Shown here piece by piece: positions 46,312-55,132 of a stretch of 64,000 nucleotides of DNA (the first letter of the stretch is position 1; each line of letters opens with the position of its first letter). The stretch comes from Gemmobacter sp. 24YEA27. GTDB taxonomy: Bacteria > Pseudomonadota > Alphaproteobacteria > Rhodobacterales > Rhodobacteraceae. The translations under genes and the position numbers were made by a program. The stretch spans positions 3,276,001 through 3,340,000 of the forward strand of contig NZ_JASJPW010000001.1 in the NCBI RefSeq assembly GCF_030052995.1, given 5' to 3'. Under the pieces are notes generated by a model, which saw only the letters and a list, made by a program, of their open reading frames with translations, did no database searches and had not been told where the DNA came from.

Positions 46312-47622
46312 TCAGTAGACGCCGTTTTCCTGCATCAGCTCGTCAACCGCATTCGATGCATCTTCCAGCGCCTGGTCCACGGTCTTGTCGCCAAGGATCG
46401 CGGCCTGCAGTTCCGGGAAGATCAGGTTGCCGGATTCGATCCAGTAAGGGGTCGGCGGCACCGGGAAAGCGGTCAGCGCGGTTTCCTGGAAGGCCGCGAG
46501 CACTTCGGATTTGTAGGGATCGTCCTTGGCCTGCGCGATCACATACTCCCAGACCGCCGTCCGCGACGGCAGCGGGCCGGGTGCGGATTCCAGCTTCTGG
46601 CTGTCTTCATTGGTCAGGAAATCGACCAGCGAGGCGGCTGCGTCTTTGGTCGGGCAGGCCTCGGTGACCGAGAAGCCGTGGAAACCCGACCAGCCGGTGC
46701 GAACGCCTGCCGAGCCTTTCGGCGCCGGCGCCACGCCGACATTGCCCGCGACTTTCGAGGCCGCAGGATCGTTGAAAAAGCCCGACCAGCCCGGCCAGTC
46801 GAGATTCAGCGCGATGGTGCCCGAGGCGAAACCATTGCCCAGATCGTCCCAGAGGTAGTTGGTGGTGCCCGGAGGCACAGCGCCGGCCTTGTAGAGGTCA
46901 ACGAACCATTGCAGCGATTCTTTGCCTGCATCCGAGTTGAAGGCGGGCGACATGTCGTCATTGAACATCTTGCCGCCATTGGCGACCACGAGCTCATAGA
47001 AGCGACCGTTGATCGCCTCATCCTTGCCGGCATATTGCGTGCCATAGAAATTCGGCGGATCGGCAAAGAATTCAGCCTGTTCGCGGAACTGGTCCCAGGT
47101 TTCGGGCGGGGCGAGATCATAGCCATATTTCGCCTTGAAGGCTTCGGCTTTGGCCGGATCGGCATAGAGCGATTTCTGGTAATAAAGCGCCGAGACATCA
47201 AATTGCGCGCGCGGCAGCATCACCAGTTTGCCGTCAATGGTGGCGGCTTTGATATTGCCGGGAACAAAGCCCGCAACCGACTCCGCCGAAACCAGCGGCG
47301 TCAGGTCGGTGAAGAGCGCCGGGTATTGCGGCGCAAAAGACGAATGGTTCGACCCCACGCACCAGCCGGTCGTCCCGGCGGCGATATCGGCCTTATATTC
47401 TTTATCCAGCTCGAAATGGTTTTTTTGGCTGATGATTTTGACCGTGGCGCCGGTCGCTTTTTCCCAGTCGGCAATGCGGCTGTAAAGCGCCTCATATTGC
47501 TGGCCTCCGATCAGCTTGGCCTCGACCGTGACGCCGGCGAATTCGCCCTCGGCCATGGCGGCCGGTGCGAAACCGAAACTTGCGAGCAGCGCCAGTACAG
47601 AACCGGCCCCGAATCCCTTCAT
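46312..47622 (-). CDS. extracellular sugar-binding protein of the CUT1 importer
   Basis: 436 residues. The signal peptide MKGFGAGSVLALLASFGFAPAAMA would be cut near residue 24. The mature protein is a family 1 solute-binding protein (VNFD-type features: LPRAQFDVSALYYQKSLYADPAK). The start at 47622 follows GGGAGGAGA. It is the first gene of the deoxysugar operon, facing a divergent lactonase. The ligand is probably the same sugar that the downstream enzymes degrade. Confidence 0.9.
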   Translation of the reverse strand: MKGFGAGSVLALLASFGFAPAAMAEGEFAGVTVEAKLIGGQQYEALYSRIADWEKATGATVKIISQKNHFELDKEYKADIAAGTTGWCVGSNHSSFAPQYPALFTDLTPLVSAESVAGFVPGNIKAATIDGKLVMLPRAQFDVSALYYQKSLYADPAKAEAFKAKYGYDLAPPETWDQFREQAEFFADPPNFYGTQYAGKDEAINGRFYELVVANGGKMFNDDMSPAFNSDAGKESLQWFVDLYKAGAVPPGTTNYLWDDLGNGFASGTIALNLDWPGWSGFFNDPAASKVAGNVGVAPAPKGSAGVRTGWSGFHGFSVTEACPTKDAAASLVDFLTNEDSQKLESAPGPLPSRTAVWEYVIAQAKDDPYKSEVLAAFQETALTAFPVPPTPYWIESGNLIFPELQAAILGDKTVDQALEDASNAVDELMQENGVY

Positions 47623-47808
47623 GGTATCTCCTCCCGTTATGATGTCCCCGGGCCGCCTCCAGCAGCCGTTAGATTTCATATTCAGAACATCTTTTCATAG
47701 TTAAACGTAACATGCCAGAGTGAGTCAAGTAACACTGTCGCCCGCGCGCCGGATTCCGTCGTATAAAGCGCCCAGGCGCCGCTGCGCGACGCGGAGGAGG
47801 AGGAAACG
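47623..47808. promoter_or_regulatory. divergent promoter of the fucose-like operon and lactonase
   Basis: AT-rich 186-base gap between the binding-protein start and the lactonase start. A short inverted repeat, GTTAAACGTAAC (47700-47711), could be an operator core. No regulator gene is adjacent, so the factor acting here must come from elsewhere. Exact promoter elements were not identified. Confidence 0.4.
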
Positions 47809-48651
47809 ATGATCTTCGACACCCATCTTCACCTGATGGACCGCAGCCGGCTCAGCTATCCCTGGCTGGCGGGCGCACCGGCGCTGGACCGCGACTGGAG
47901 CTATGCCGAATATGAGACCGTGGCGCGGCGCAGCGGCATCACCGATGTGCTGCATATGGAAGTCGATGTGGCCGGGGATCAGATCGGGGCCGAAACCGCT
48001 TTCGTTGCGGAACTGATGGCGCGGCCCGACAGCCTGATCCGGGGCGCGATCTCTTCAGCGCGGCCCGAGGCTGCGGGCTTCGCCGCCTGGCTCGACGCCC
48101 AGGACCGGCGCGTGGTCAGGGGGATCCGCCGCGTGTTGCATGTGATGCCCGATGATCTGTCGCAGCAAAGCCTTTTTCGCGAGAATATCCGCCGCCTCGG
48201 CCCGACCGGCCTGCCCTTTGATCTGTGCCTTCTGGCGCGGCAATTGCCGCTGGGCGCGAGCCTCGCCGATGCGGCGCCGGACACCACTTTCATACTCGAC
48301 CATTGCGGCGTTCCCGATATCGCGGGCGGCGCCTTTGCCCCCTGGGCGGCGGCGATCACCGATCTGGCGCAGCGGCCGAATGTGATGATCAAACTCTCGG
48401 GCATCACGGCCTATGGCAAGCCGGACTGGAGCCTCGCAACCCTCACCCCCTGGGTCGGTCATGTGCTGGAAACCTTCGGCCCGGCGCGGATGGTCTGGGG
48501 GTCGGACAGCCCGGTCTGCACGCTGCAATCGGGGCTGGCGGAATGGGTGGCGGCAAGCCAGGCCCTGCTTGCAGGGCTGAGCGGGGCCGAACGCCACGCG
48601 ATCCTCGCCGGCAATGCAAGGCGGATCTGGATGTCAGACAGCGGCAGATAA
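47809..48651 (+). CDS. amidohydrolase-family lactonase, probable L-fuconolactonase
   Basis: 280-residue amidohydrolase_2 (TIM barrel) protein. Metal-site features are DTHLHLMD at the N terminus, LDHCGVPD mid-protein and WGSDSPV near the C terminus. This family includes L-fuconolactonase and related sugar lactonases. The divergent placement from the importer and the dehydratase makes this role likely. GAGGAGGAGGAAAC precedes the ATG, an unusually long SD. Confidence 0.8.
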   Translation: MIFDTHLHLMDRSRLSYPWLAGAPALDRDWSYAEYETVARRSGITDVLHMEVDVAGDQIGAETAFVAELMARPDSLIRGAISSARPEAAGFAAWLDAQDRRVVRGIRRVLHVMPDDLSQQSLFRENIRRLGPTGLPFDLCLLARQLPLGASLADAAPDTTFILDHCGVPDIAGGAFAPWAAAITDLAQRPNVMIKLSGITAYGKPDWSLATLTPWVGHVLETFGPARMVWGSDSPVCTLQSGLAEWVAASQALLAGLSGAERHAILAGNARRIWMSDSGR

Positions 48652-48837
48652 GGCCCCGCTTTTGGGAACCCGACTGCCCTGGCCCTCTGCCCCCTCCCCT
48701 CTGCAACGATCCGTCCCCACAAACCAGACCATCGCCGGAACCCGGCGGCGGGAACGCAGCCCATCTGATTTTGCCCGGTGGCCGTAAACATGCCATTCGG
48801 CTATGCCACTGGCATGACCTTAAAGAGCGATGAGCAA

Positions 48838-49382
48838 ATGACATCCGGCCCAGCCACCAGGACATTCGACACAACCCGTTTCACGATGCGGGCGCTTATG
48901 CGCTCCGATACTGCCGCCCTTTACGGAACGCTTTCTGACGAAGCCCAGTGCCGATATATGTCGCAGCCGCATTTCACCTCTCTGGAGGCCCTGGCAGACT
49001 GGCTGACCGACAGCGAATGGCCCGGACGGACATGGGTGGCCACAGACAAAACAGATGGCACGCTTGCCGGCCGCTTTGTCGCATTCCCGGGGCGTGATGC
49101 AGGGGTGCTTGAGCTGGGCTATATCACCATAGCAGAGCGCCAGGGGCATGGCGTCGCGACAGAATGCATGACGGCGCTGGTGGATCACCTCTTCTCCGAG
49201 GGGATTGTCGCCGTCTCTATGTGGAAATTGACGCGGAAAACCAGGCTTCGGTGCGGCTCATTGAACGTCTCGGCTTTACCCGCGAAGCTTACTTGCGTCA
49301 GCACGAAATCACGCACAAAGGCCTGTGCGATCTGCTGATATACGGGCTTTTGCGTGATGAATGGACGGGCGCGACAAGATAA
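48838..49382 (+). pseudogene. GNAT acetyltransferase, frameshifted
   Basis: Two frames join into one GNAT protein of about 180 residues: TRFTMRALMRSDTAALYGTL at the start, the acetyl-CoA loop region AERQGHGVATECMTALV, and ENQASVRLIERLGFTREA at the end. Adding one G to the four-G run at 49200-49203 restores HLFSEGDCRRLYVEID. Substrate unknown; it looks like RimJ/RimL type. The start at 48838 is the ATG nearest the conserved fold; earlier in-frame starts at 48778 and 48814 exist. It lies alone between the lactonase and the siderophore genes. Confidence 0.6.
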
Positions 49383-49501
49383 CCCGCGACCTGCCATGGC
49401 CCGACCGGGCCTTCCCGCAGCCCGGGGTCAAAGCGCCCACATACAGGCCTTGCCTTCCGGAACAAAGTGTTGCGCGACAGTCAGAGGCCGTGCCGCAGGC
49501 G

Positions 49502-50263
49502 TCAGGCCTGTTGTGTGGCCCCGCCATCCACATAGAGATCGGCCATGGTGACGTGGCCGGCCTGATCTGACAGCAGAAACATCACCGCATTGGCGACATC
49601 GTCAGGCTCGGCGATCTTGCCGAGCGGGATGCCGGGCTTGAACTGCTCCTGGATGCCCGCGATCACCCGGGCCTCGCCGCTGGCATCGGCCCACATACCG
49701 GTCTGCATCGGCGTCCGGGTCGAACCCGGCGCCACGATATTGCAGCGGATCCCGCGCGGCGCGAGCTCCATCCCGAGCGTGCGCATATACATCGTCGCAG
49801 CCGCCTTTGACGCAGCATAGGCCGCCATACCGTAACGCGGCACCCCGGCGGCGTTTGAGGAGACCGCGACCAGCGCACCCTCGCCCCTTGGCCCCATCAC
49901 CCGCGCCAGCGCGCGCGTGAGGTGAAAGACGCCGTCAGTATTCACGGAAAACACCCGCCGCCAGTCGGCATCGGAGGTCTCGGTCACAAGGCCGGTCGCC
50001 AGCACCCCGGCGACCGAAATCCCGAACCGCACCGGGCCGTGTCGCGCCTCGGTTTCAACGACCAGCCGCTCCACCGCCGCAGCATCCGCCACATCAAGCG
50101 CGAGACAGCTGAGCCCCGGCTGCGCCGGCAGATCCGGCAGCGCGAGATCCGTCGCCACCACCCGCGCCCCGGAATCAAGCAAAAGCTGCACCACCGCGCG
50201 GCCAATGCCGCCGCCCGCGCCCGTCACCAGCGCAAGCGCGCCCTCAAACCCCGTGAGCCGCAT
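49502..50263 (-). CDS. entA: 2,3-dihydro-2,3-dihydroxybenzoate dehydrogenase
   Basis: 253-residue SDR closely following EntA/DhbA: TGAGGGIGRAV cofactor loop, catalytic YAASK, and the family-specific C-terminal block QEQFKPGIPLGKIAEPDDVANAV. It oxidises the dihydrodiol to 2,3-dihydroxybenzoate with NAD. It is the last of the three-gene set, beginning one base after the isochorismatase gene. The start at 50263 is chosen because it matches the family length. Confidence 0.9.
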   Translation of the reverse strand: MRLTGFEGALALVTGAGGGIGRAVVQLLLDSGARVVATDLALPDLPAQPGLSCLALDVADAAAVERLVVETEARHGPVRFGISVAGVLATGLVTETSDADWRRVFSVNTDGVFHLTRALARVMGPRGEGALVAVSSNAAGVPRYGMAAYAASKAAATMYMRTLGMELAPRGIRCNIVAPGSTRTPMQTGMWADASGEARVIAGIQEQFKPGIPLGKIAEPDDVANAVMFLLSDQAGHVTMADLYVDGGATQQA

Positions 50264-50264
50264 C

Positions 50265-50918
50265 CTATGCCCCTTTTCCGGCGGTGATCGCCGCAATCAG
50301 CGCCTTTGTGTCCTGCACCACGCCACAGCGCCCCGCCACCCATTTCAGGGCCATGTCATGATCCGCGCGGCTGAAATCCGCAAGCGCATCGGCAGCCATG
50401 AAGGGCTCGATATCGCGCTGAAAGGCTTCGCCTGCGGTCATCATACAGCCGATATGGGCATAGACGCCGCAGATGATCAGCTGGTCCCGCCCCCGGACCC
50501 GCATCAGCTGCTCAAGGTTCGAACGCTGAAAGGCCGAATAGCGGTGTTTGACCAGCACGAAATCCCGGTCTTCGGGCGCAAGTTCCGGGATGATCGCCTG
50601 ATGATCGGGCTCTGCCGACATGCCAGGCCCCCAGAGATCGGCCTGGAGGCCGCGGTCGCGGCGGTCCTGATTGCCGTCCTGCGCAGTGTAGAACACCGGA
50701 AGACCGGCGGCGCGGGCGGCGGCGGCGAGCTTTGCTATATTGGCGATGGCGGGGGCAATCGGGCTCTCCCCCGGCGCATAGGGGCGCAGGAAATAGCGCT
50801 GCATGTCATGGATCAGAAGCGCCGCACGCGCGGGTGCCAGCTGCCAGGGCCCGCGCGAGGGCGGGATCTCCGCGCCATACGGCAGCGGATAGGGTGCAAT
50901 CTGCGGCAGGCCGGCCAT
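50265..50918 (-). CDS. isochorismatase, stand-alone (no carrier domain)
   Basis: 217 residues, isochorismatase domain only. Catalytic Asp38 lies in LLIHDMQRYFL, a lysine in LVKHRYSAF, and the oxyanion region is CGVYAHIGCMMTA. It removes pyruvate from isochorismate. E. coli EntB has about 285 residues because it also carries an aryl carrier domain; that part is absent here. The product set thus ends at free 2,3-dihydroxybenzoate, as far as this locus shows. It lies three bases after entC. Confidence 0.88.
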   Translation of the reverse strand: MAGLPQIAPYPLPYGAEIPPSRGPWQLAPARAALLIHDMQRYFLRPYAPGESPIAPAIANIAKLAAAARAAGLPVFYTAQDGNQDRRDRGLQADLWGPGMSAEPDHQAIIPELAPEDRDFVLVKHRYSAFQRSNLEQLMRVRGRDQLIICGVYAHIGCMMTAGEAFQRDIEPFMAADALADFSRADHDMALKWVAGRCGVVQDTKALIAAITAGKGA

Positions 50919-50921
50919 GGT

Positions 50922-52106
50922 TCAGTCCCCGATGATGATCTCGCCGTCCTGCCCGAAAGCGGCCAGCATTGCCAGGAATTTGGCATGGGTTTCGGCCTCT
51001 TCGGCCTGAGGATCAGAGCCGCGCACTATGCCCGCGCCGGCGTAAAGCCGCGCCTCGTTGCCTTCGATCCCGGCGCAGCGCAGCGCAAGATACCAGCACC
51101 CGTCGCCACCCGCCTCAAGCCAGCCGACCGCGCCGGCATAAAAGCCCCGCGCATAGCCCTCGAGCCCGGGGATCGCCGCGTCCGCCGCGTCGCGCGGCAG
51201 GCCGCAAACGGCGGGCGTCGGATGCAGCGCGGCCAGAAGCGTCGCGCAAGGGGTAGAGGCGTCGCGCAGCACACCCTCGATCCGGGTGCCCAGATGCCAC
51301 ATCCGGGCGGTCGCGCTGAGCGTCACACCCTCGGGGGCGGCAAGGCGCACACAGAATGGCGCCAGCGTATCCAGCACCATTTCCGCCGCCATCGCATGTT
51401 CGCGCAGGTCCTTGTCGGATCGCAAAAGCGCCTCGCCTGCCGCACGGTCACGCGCCGGATCTGCCGCGCGCCGCGCCGATCCCGCCAGCGGATGCGAGGC
51501 CACAAGGCCCCCGCGTTTTTCCACAAGCAATTCCGGCGTGGCCCCGATCAGCCGATGCGGCACCCCGGCCTGACGTGGGGGCAGCGGAACAGAGAACAGC
51601 GTCGCCAACCCGTCCTGGCGCAGCATCTGCAACAAAAGCCCGGGGTCATGCGGACGCTCTGACGTCAGCACCAGGCTGCGCGAGAGCACGATTTTCGAGA
51701 ATTCCCCTTCGGAAATGCGCCTGACCGCCGCCGCGACCGCCTCGCGGTACTGGCGCGGAGAAGGCTCGGCCCGGATCCGCATCCCGGCCTGCGGCGCGAC
51801 CATAGCGACCGGCGCCGCCGGCATGTCCAGCACCGAACCGGGCTGGAACAGGTAATCCGTCGCCTCGCGATCATAGGGCAACGCGCCGGCCAGCAGCTTC
51901 GGCCCGTCATGACCAGCGGCAAAAAACGCCTCAGAACGCGCTGGCAGGCTCGCCAGCGGCCCTGGCGGCAGATGGCGCCGCGCGGGGCCAAGCGCCATTG
52001 TATGGCGCGGGCCGGAAATCAGGAAATCAGCCGTATCTCCGGCGGACGTCGCACCAGCGGGGCTGGTCGCGTCACGAATGGCAGCAGTACGGGCGGTGAC
52101 AGTCAT
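50922..52106 (-). CDS. entC: isochorismate synthase
   Basis: 394-residue chorismate-using enzyme of the EntC/DhbC group: GEFSKIVLSRSL, the active-site ASHPLAGSARR, HAMAAEMVLDTLAPFC, and the C-terminal LRCAGIEGNEARLYAGAGIV. It makes isochorismate for catechol synthesis. A start at 52106 gives the usual length; 52121 is an alternative. No clear Fur-type box was seen upstream. It leads the entC-isochorismatase-entA unit, which is tightly packed. Confidence 0.9.
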   Translation of the reverse strand: MTVTARTAAIRDATSPAGATSAGDTADFLISGPRHTMALGPARRHLPPGPLASLPARSEAFFAAGHDGPKLLAGALPYDREATDYLFQPGSVLDMPAAPVAMVAPQAGMRIRAEPSPRQYREAVAAAVRRISEGEFSKIVLSRSLVLTSERPHDPGLLLQMLRQDGLATLFSVPLPPRQAGVPHRLIGATPELLVEKRGGLVASHPLAGSARRAADPARDRAAGEALLRSDKDLREHAMAAEMVLDTLAPFCVRLAAPEGVTLSATARMWHLGTRIEGVLRDASTPCATLLAALHPTPAVCGLPRDAADAAIPGLEGYARGFYAGAVGWLEAGGDGCWYLALRCAGIEGNEARLYAGAGIVRGSDPQAEEAETHAKFLAMLAAFGQDGEIIIGD

Positions 52107-52243
52107 CAGGCGATCTCGCATCAGCTTGGCCGCGACGGGGCGGCGATCCGGATCGCTTGGGCAGCATTTCCGGAGAAAAGCTGCACCTGGCTGACGTCTC
52201 TTACGTGTTCCGGCCCGCCTTCCGTCGCGCCAAAGCCACAAAA

Positions 52244-52249
52244 TGTCAA
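52244..52249 (-). promoter_or_regulatory. possible -35 element of the entC operon
   Basis: TTGACA on the minus strand, within the 193-base gap between emrB and entC. No good -10 is seen at the usual distance. It is given only as the best promoter-like sign in this gap. Confidence 0.25.
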
Positions 52250-52299
52250 GTTTTCGCGCGAGGCGGCCTGCGGGGCTCGCCCAAAGGTGAAGGCGGCGG

Positions 52300-53865
52300 T
52301 CAATGCCCGCCCCCGCCACCCCCTCCGGCCCGGGCCGGAGGCCGCATCGCCAGCGCCATGACGGCAAGCCCCATGAAAAGGAAGGTCAGCAGCGTGAAAA
52401 TGTCGATGAAGGACATGATCGCCGCCTGGCCCGCCACTTTCCCCGCCATCTGCGCCAGCGCGCCATCCGGGTTCAGCCCATTGGCGACAAGGTTCTGACG
52501 CATCATCTCAAGCTGGCGCAGCGCCTCGGGATTGGCCCAGTTCACCGCCTCGTCAAGCCGCGCCGTGTGCAGCGCGCGCCGGTCGGTCAGGATGGTGTTG
52601 ATCATCGCAAGACCCACCGCGCCGCCCAGGTTGCGCATCAGGTTGTAAAGCCCCGAGGCGGATTTCATCTTGGCCGGCGGCAGCGTGCCAAGCGCCAGGT
52701 TGTTGATCGGCACCATGCAGATCATCAGCGAGATCCCCCGCAGCACCTGCGGCCAGAAAAGCTCGTTGAAATCCCAGTCGGCGGTCATATGGGTCAGCAT
52801 CCAGGACGAGGTGCCAAAGCCGATGAAGCCCAGAAGCAGCATGACCCGCAGGTCGATCTTTGATCCCAGAAACCCCGCCAGCGGCGCGGTCATGAACATC
52901 GCAAGGCCAGACACAAAGACGGTCTCGCCGATCATCAGACTGTCATAGCCCCGGACCGAAGACAGGTAGAGCGGGTAGAGATAGGTCATGCCGTAAAGGC
53001 CGATCCCCATCACAAAGGAAAACACCGACCCAACCGCGAAATTCGTGTTGGTAAAGGCCGAGAAATCGACCACCGGCTCGTCGCGGGTAAAAGCCCGCCA
53101 GAAGGTGGTGATACCGCCCACGACCATCACCACGAAAAGGATCGCGACCGCCTCGTCCTGGAACCAGTCATTGTTCGGGCCTTCCTCCAGCACATATTCC
53201 ATCGCACCGAGGAACGCGGCCAGCGCCACCAGCCCGGTCCAGTCGAATATCTGGAACAAAGACCAGTCGGGCTCGTCGAAATCCACGAGCGCAAGCACGC
53301 CAAGCGTCACCGCGATCCCGGCGGGGACATTGACGAGGAACAGCCAGTGCCAGGACAGCGCATGGCTCAGATACCCGCCCACAGTCGGGCCAACGGTTGG
53401 CGCGAGCGTGGCCACCAGCCCGATCATCGGCGAGACGATGTTGCGCTTTGACGGCGGGAAGATGGTGAAGGCCGCCGCAAAGACCGAAGGGATCATGCCG
53501 CCGCCGAGGAAGCCCTGAACCGCGCGCCACAGGATCATCTCATTGATCGACCCCGACGTTGCGCACAGGAAGGAGGCAGCCGTGAACCCTGCCGCCGACA
53601 GCGCAAACAGCCAGCGCGTCGACATCATCCGCCCGAGAAAGCCCGAAAGCGGGATCATGATCACTTCGGCGATCAGATAAGAGGTCTGCACCCAGGAGAT
53701 TTCATCCGAGGATGCCCCCAGCCCCGCCTGGATCTCGGGCAGCGAGGCCGAGACGATCTGGATGTCGAGGATGGCCATGAACATCCCGAAGACCATGACC
53801 AGAAACGCCGCGACCCGGCGCGGCGTCATCTCCGGCTCTGCCGGGATTGCGATGGGGGCGGACAT
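52300..53865 (-). CDS. DHA2-type MFS efflux pump (EmrB-like)
   Basis: 521 residues, fourteen-helix DHA2 drug:H+ antiporter. ILDIQIVSASLPEIQAGLGAS and the motif C region LAPTVGPTVGGYL are diagnostic. It works with the membrane-fusion protein encoded just upstream to export compounds across both membranes. The ATG at 53865 shares a base with the emrA stop; a GTG at 53868 is an alternative. The C terminus ends in a run of glycines and a histidine, which is unusual. Export of the nearby catechol product is possible but unproven. Confidence 0.88.
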   Translation of the reverse strand: MSAPIAIPAEPEMTPRRVAAFLVMVFGMFMAILDIQIVSASLPEIQAGLGASSDEISWVQTSYLIAEVIMIPLSGFLGRMMSTRWLFALSAAGFTAASFLCATSGSINEMILWRAVQGFLGGGMIPSVFAAAFTIFPPSKRNIVSPMIGLVATLAPTVGPTVGGYLSHALSWHWLFLVNVPAGIAVTLGVLALVDFDEPDWSLFQIFDWTGLVALAAFLGAMEYVLEEGPNNDWFQDEAVAILFVVMVVGGITTFWRAFTRDEPVVDFSAFTNTNFAVGSVFSFVMGIGLYGMTYLYPLYLSSVRGYDSLMIGETVFVSGLAMFMTAPLAGFLGSKIDLRVMLLLGFIGFGTSSWMLTHMTADWDFNELFWPQVLRGISLMICMVPINNLALGTLPPAKMKSASGLYNLMRNLGGAVGLAMINTILTDRRALHTARLDEAVNWANPEALRQLEMMRQNLVANGLNPDGALAQMAGKVAGQAAIMSFIDIFTLLTFLFMGLAVMALAMRPPARAGGGGGGGH

Positions 53866-55016
53866 CACTCGGCTCCGGCGACTGCGGTTTCCTGCGGCCC
53901 GGTGCGGGTGTCGATCGCAATCTCGACCGAAAGCCCGGCGCGCAGACCCGGGGTGCCTTCCGGCAGTTCGATCCGCACCGGCACGCGCTGCACGATCTTG
54001 GTGAAGTTGCCGGTCGCATTGTTCGCGGGCAGCAGCGAGAAAACCGCCCCTGTCGCGGGCGCGAGCGAGACCACGCGGCCTTCCACCTCATGCCCGTCCA
54101 GCGCGTCGATGCCCACCTTCACGCTCTGGCCCACGCGGATCCCGGCCAGTTGGGTTTCCTTCAGATTGGCTTCGACATAGAGCCCGTGATCAGGGATCAC
54201 CGCCGCCAGTTTTGCCCCGGCGCTGACCAGTTCGCCCTGTTTGATCGCGATATTTGCCACGGTGCCGTCAAAGGGCGCGCGCATCACGGTGAAATCCAGA
54301 TCGCGCTGCACCTGGGCCACGCCCAGTTCCAGCTCGCGCCGGGTCGAGGCGGTCTCGGTCCGCTGCGCTTTCAGCACCTCGACCTGGGCTTTCGCACCGG
54401 CAATCGCGGCGACGGCAGAGGTGCGGCTCGCCTCGGCCGTTGCCAGCGCCTCATTCGCCTTGTCGAGATCGGCCTGGCTGCTGACCCGGCGTTCCGCGAG
54501 GCCGCGCACCCGTTCGGCATTGCTTTTCGCCGCCGTCAGCACGGCGTCTGAGGCCACGCGCTGCGCATCGGCCTGGGTGACGGTGCTTTCGGCCGCCTCG
54601 ATCTGAGCGTCGATCCGGGCGAGCGTCGCGGTCAGCTCGGTCAGCCGGACCTCGGATTGCTCCAGCGAGATGCGGTAATCCCCGTCGTCAATGCGGAACA
54701 GCACATCGCCCATCTTCACATGCTGATTTGAGGCGACCGCGATCTCCGAGACGTAGCCGGTGATCTTGGACGAGATCAGCGAGAGATCGGCCTGGACATA
54801 GGCGTCATCTGTCGTGACCATAAAGCGCCCGTTGGTCCACCAGGACCAGCCCTCATAGCCGCCGGCAAGCAATGCGATCAGCGCCAGCCCGCCCAGCACA
54901 TATTTCTTGCGCCCGCCCTTTGGCGCTGCGGCAGGAGGCGTCGCAGGCAGAACCGGTGCGGGCGCGGCAGGCGCAATTTCCGGCTGATTGATTTCGGGAC
55001 GTTCGTGACGGGACAT
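53865..55016 (-). CDS. HlyD-family membrane fusion protein (EmrA-like)
   Basis: 383 residues. A proline-rich cytoplasmic N terminus is followed by one membrane helix at about residues 39-60. Then come the lipoyl halves around TTDDAYVQADLSLISSKITGYV and VMRAPFDGTVANIAIKQGELV, flanking a long coiled coil at about 115-215. It links the EmrB-like pump to an outer-membrane channel. It is divergent from a TetR gene, with two operators between. Confidence 0.9.
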   Translation of the reverse strand: MSRHERPEINQPEIAPAAPAPVLPATPPAAAPKGGRKKYVLGGLALIALLAGGYEGWSWWTNGRFMVTTDDAYVQADLSLISSKITGYVSEIAVASNQHVKMGDVLFRIDDGDYRISLEQSEVRLTELTATLARIDAQIEAAESTVTQADAQRVASDAVLTAAKSNAERVRGLAERRVSSQADLDKANEALATAEASRTSAVAAIAGAKAQVEVLKAQRTETASTRRELELGVAQVQRDLDFTVMRAPFDGTVANIAIKQGELVSAGAKLAAVIPDHGLYVEANLKETQLAGIRVGQSVKVGIDALDGHEVEGRVVSLAPATGAVFSLLPANNATGNFTKIVQRVPVRIELPEGTPGLRAGLSVEIAIDTRTGPQETAVAGAE

Positions 55017-55040
55017 GATCGACTCACCCGGCTGAATTTC

Positions 55041-55120
55041 ATTGAACCCAACGGTTCGATGCGCTCAGATAATCCTGTCTTTGGCAAATTTCAATATTCC
55101 ATCGAACCACGCGGTTCGAT
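55041..55120. promoter_or_regulatory. two TetR-type operators between emrA and tetR
   Basis: Two palindromes share GAACC-N4-GGTTC: 55041-55060 (core 55044-55057, one outer mismatch) and 55101-55120 (perfect over 8+8 bases, ATCGAACC/GGTTCGAT). Centres are 60 bases apart. One lies close to each start, as expected if the divergent TetR represses both itself and the efflux genes. Confidence 0.85.
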
Positions 55121-55132
55121 TATATTGCCGCC

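Noticed and set aside
52107..52299. Fur box upstream of entC
   Set aside because: No stretch close to the GATAATGATAATCATTATC consensus is visible, although iron control of this operon would be expected by other means.
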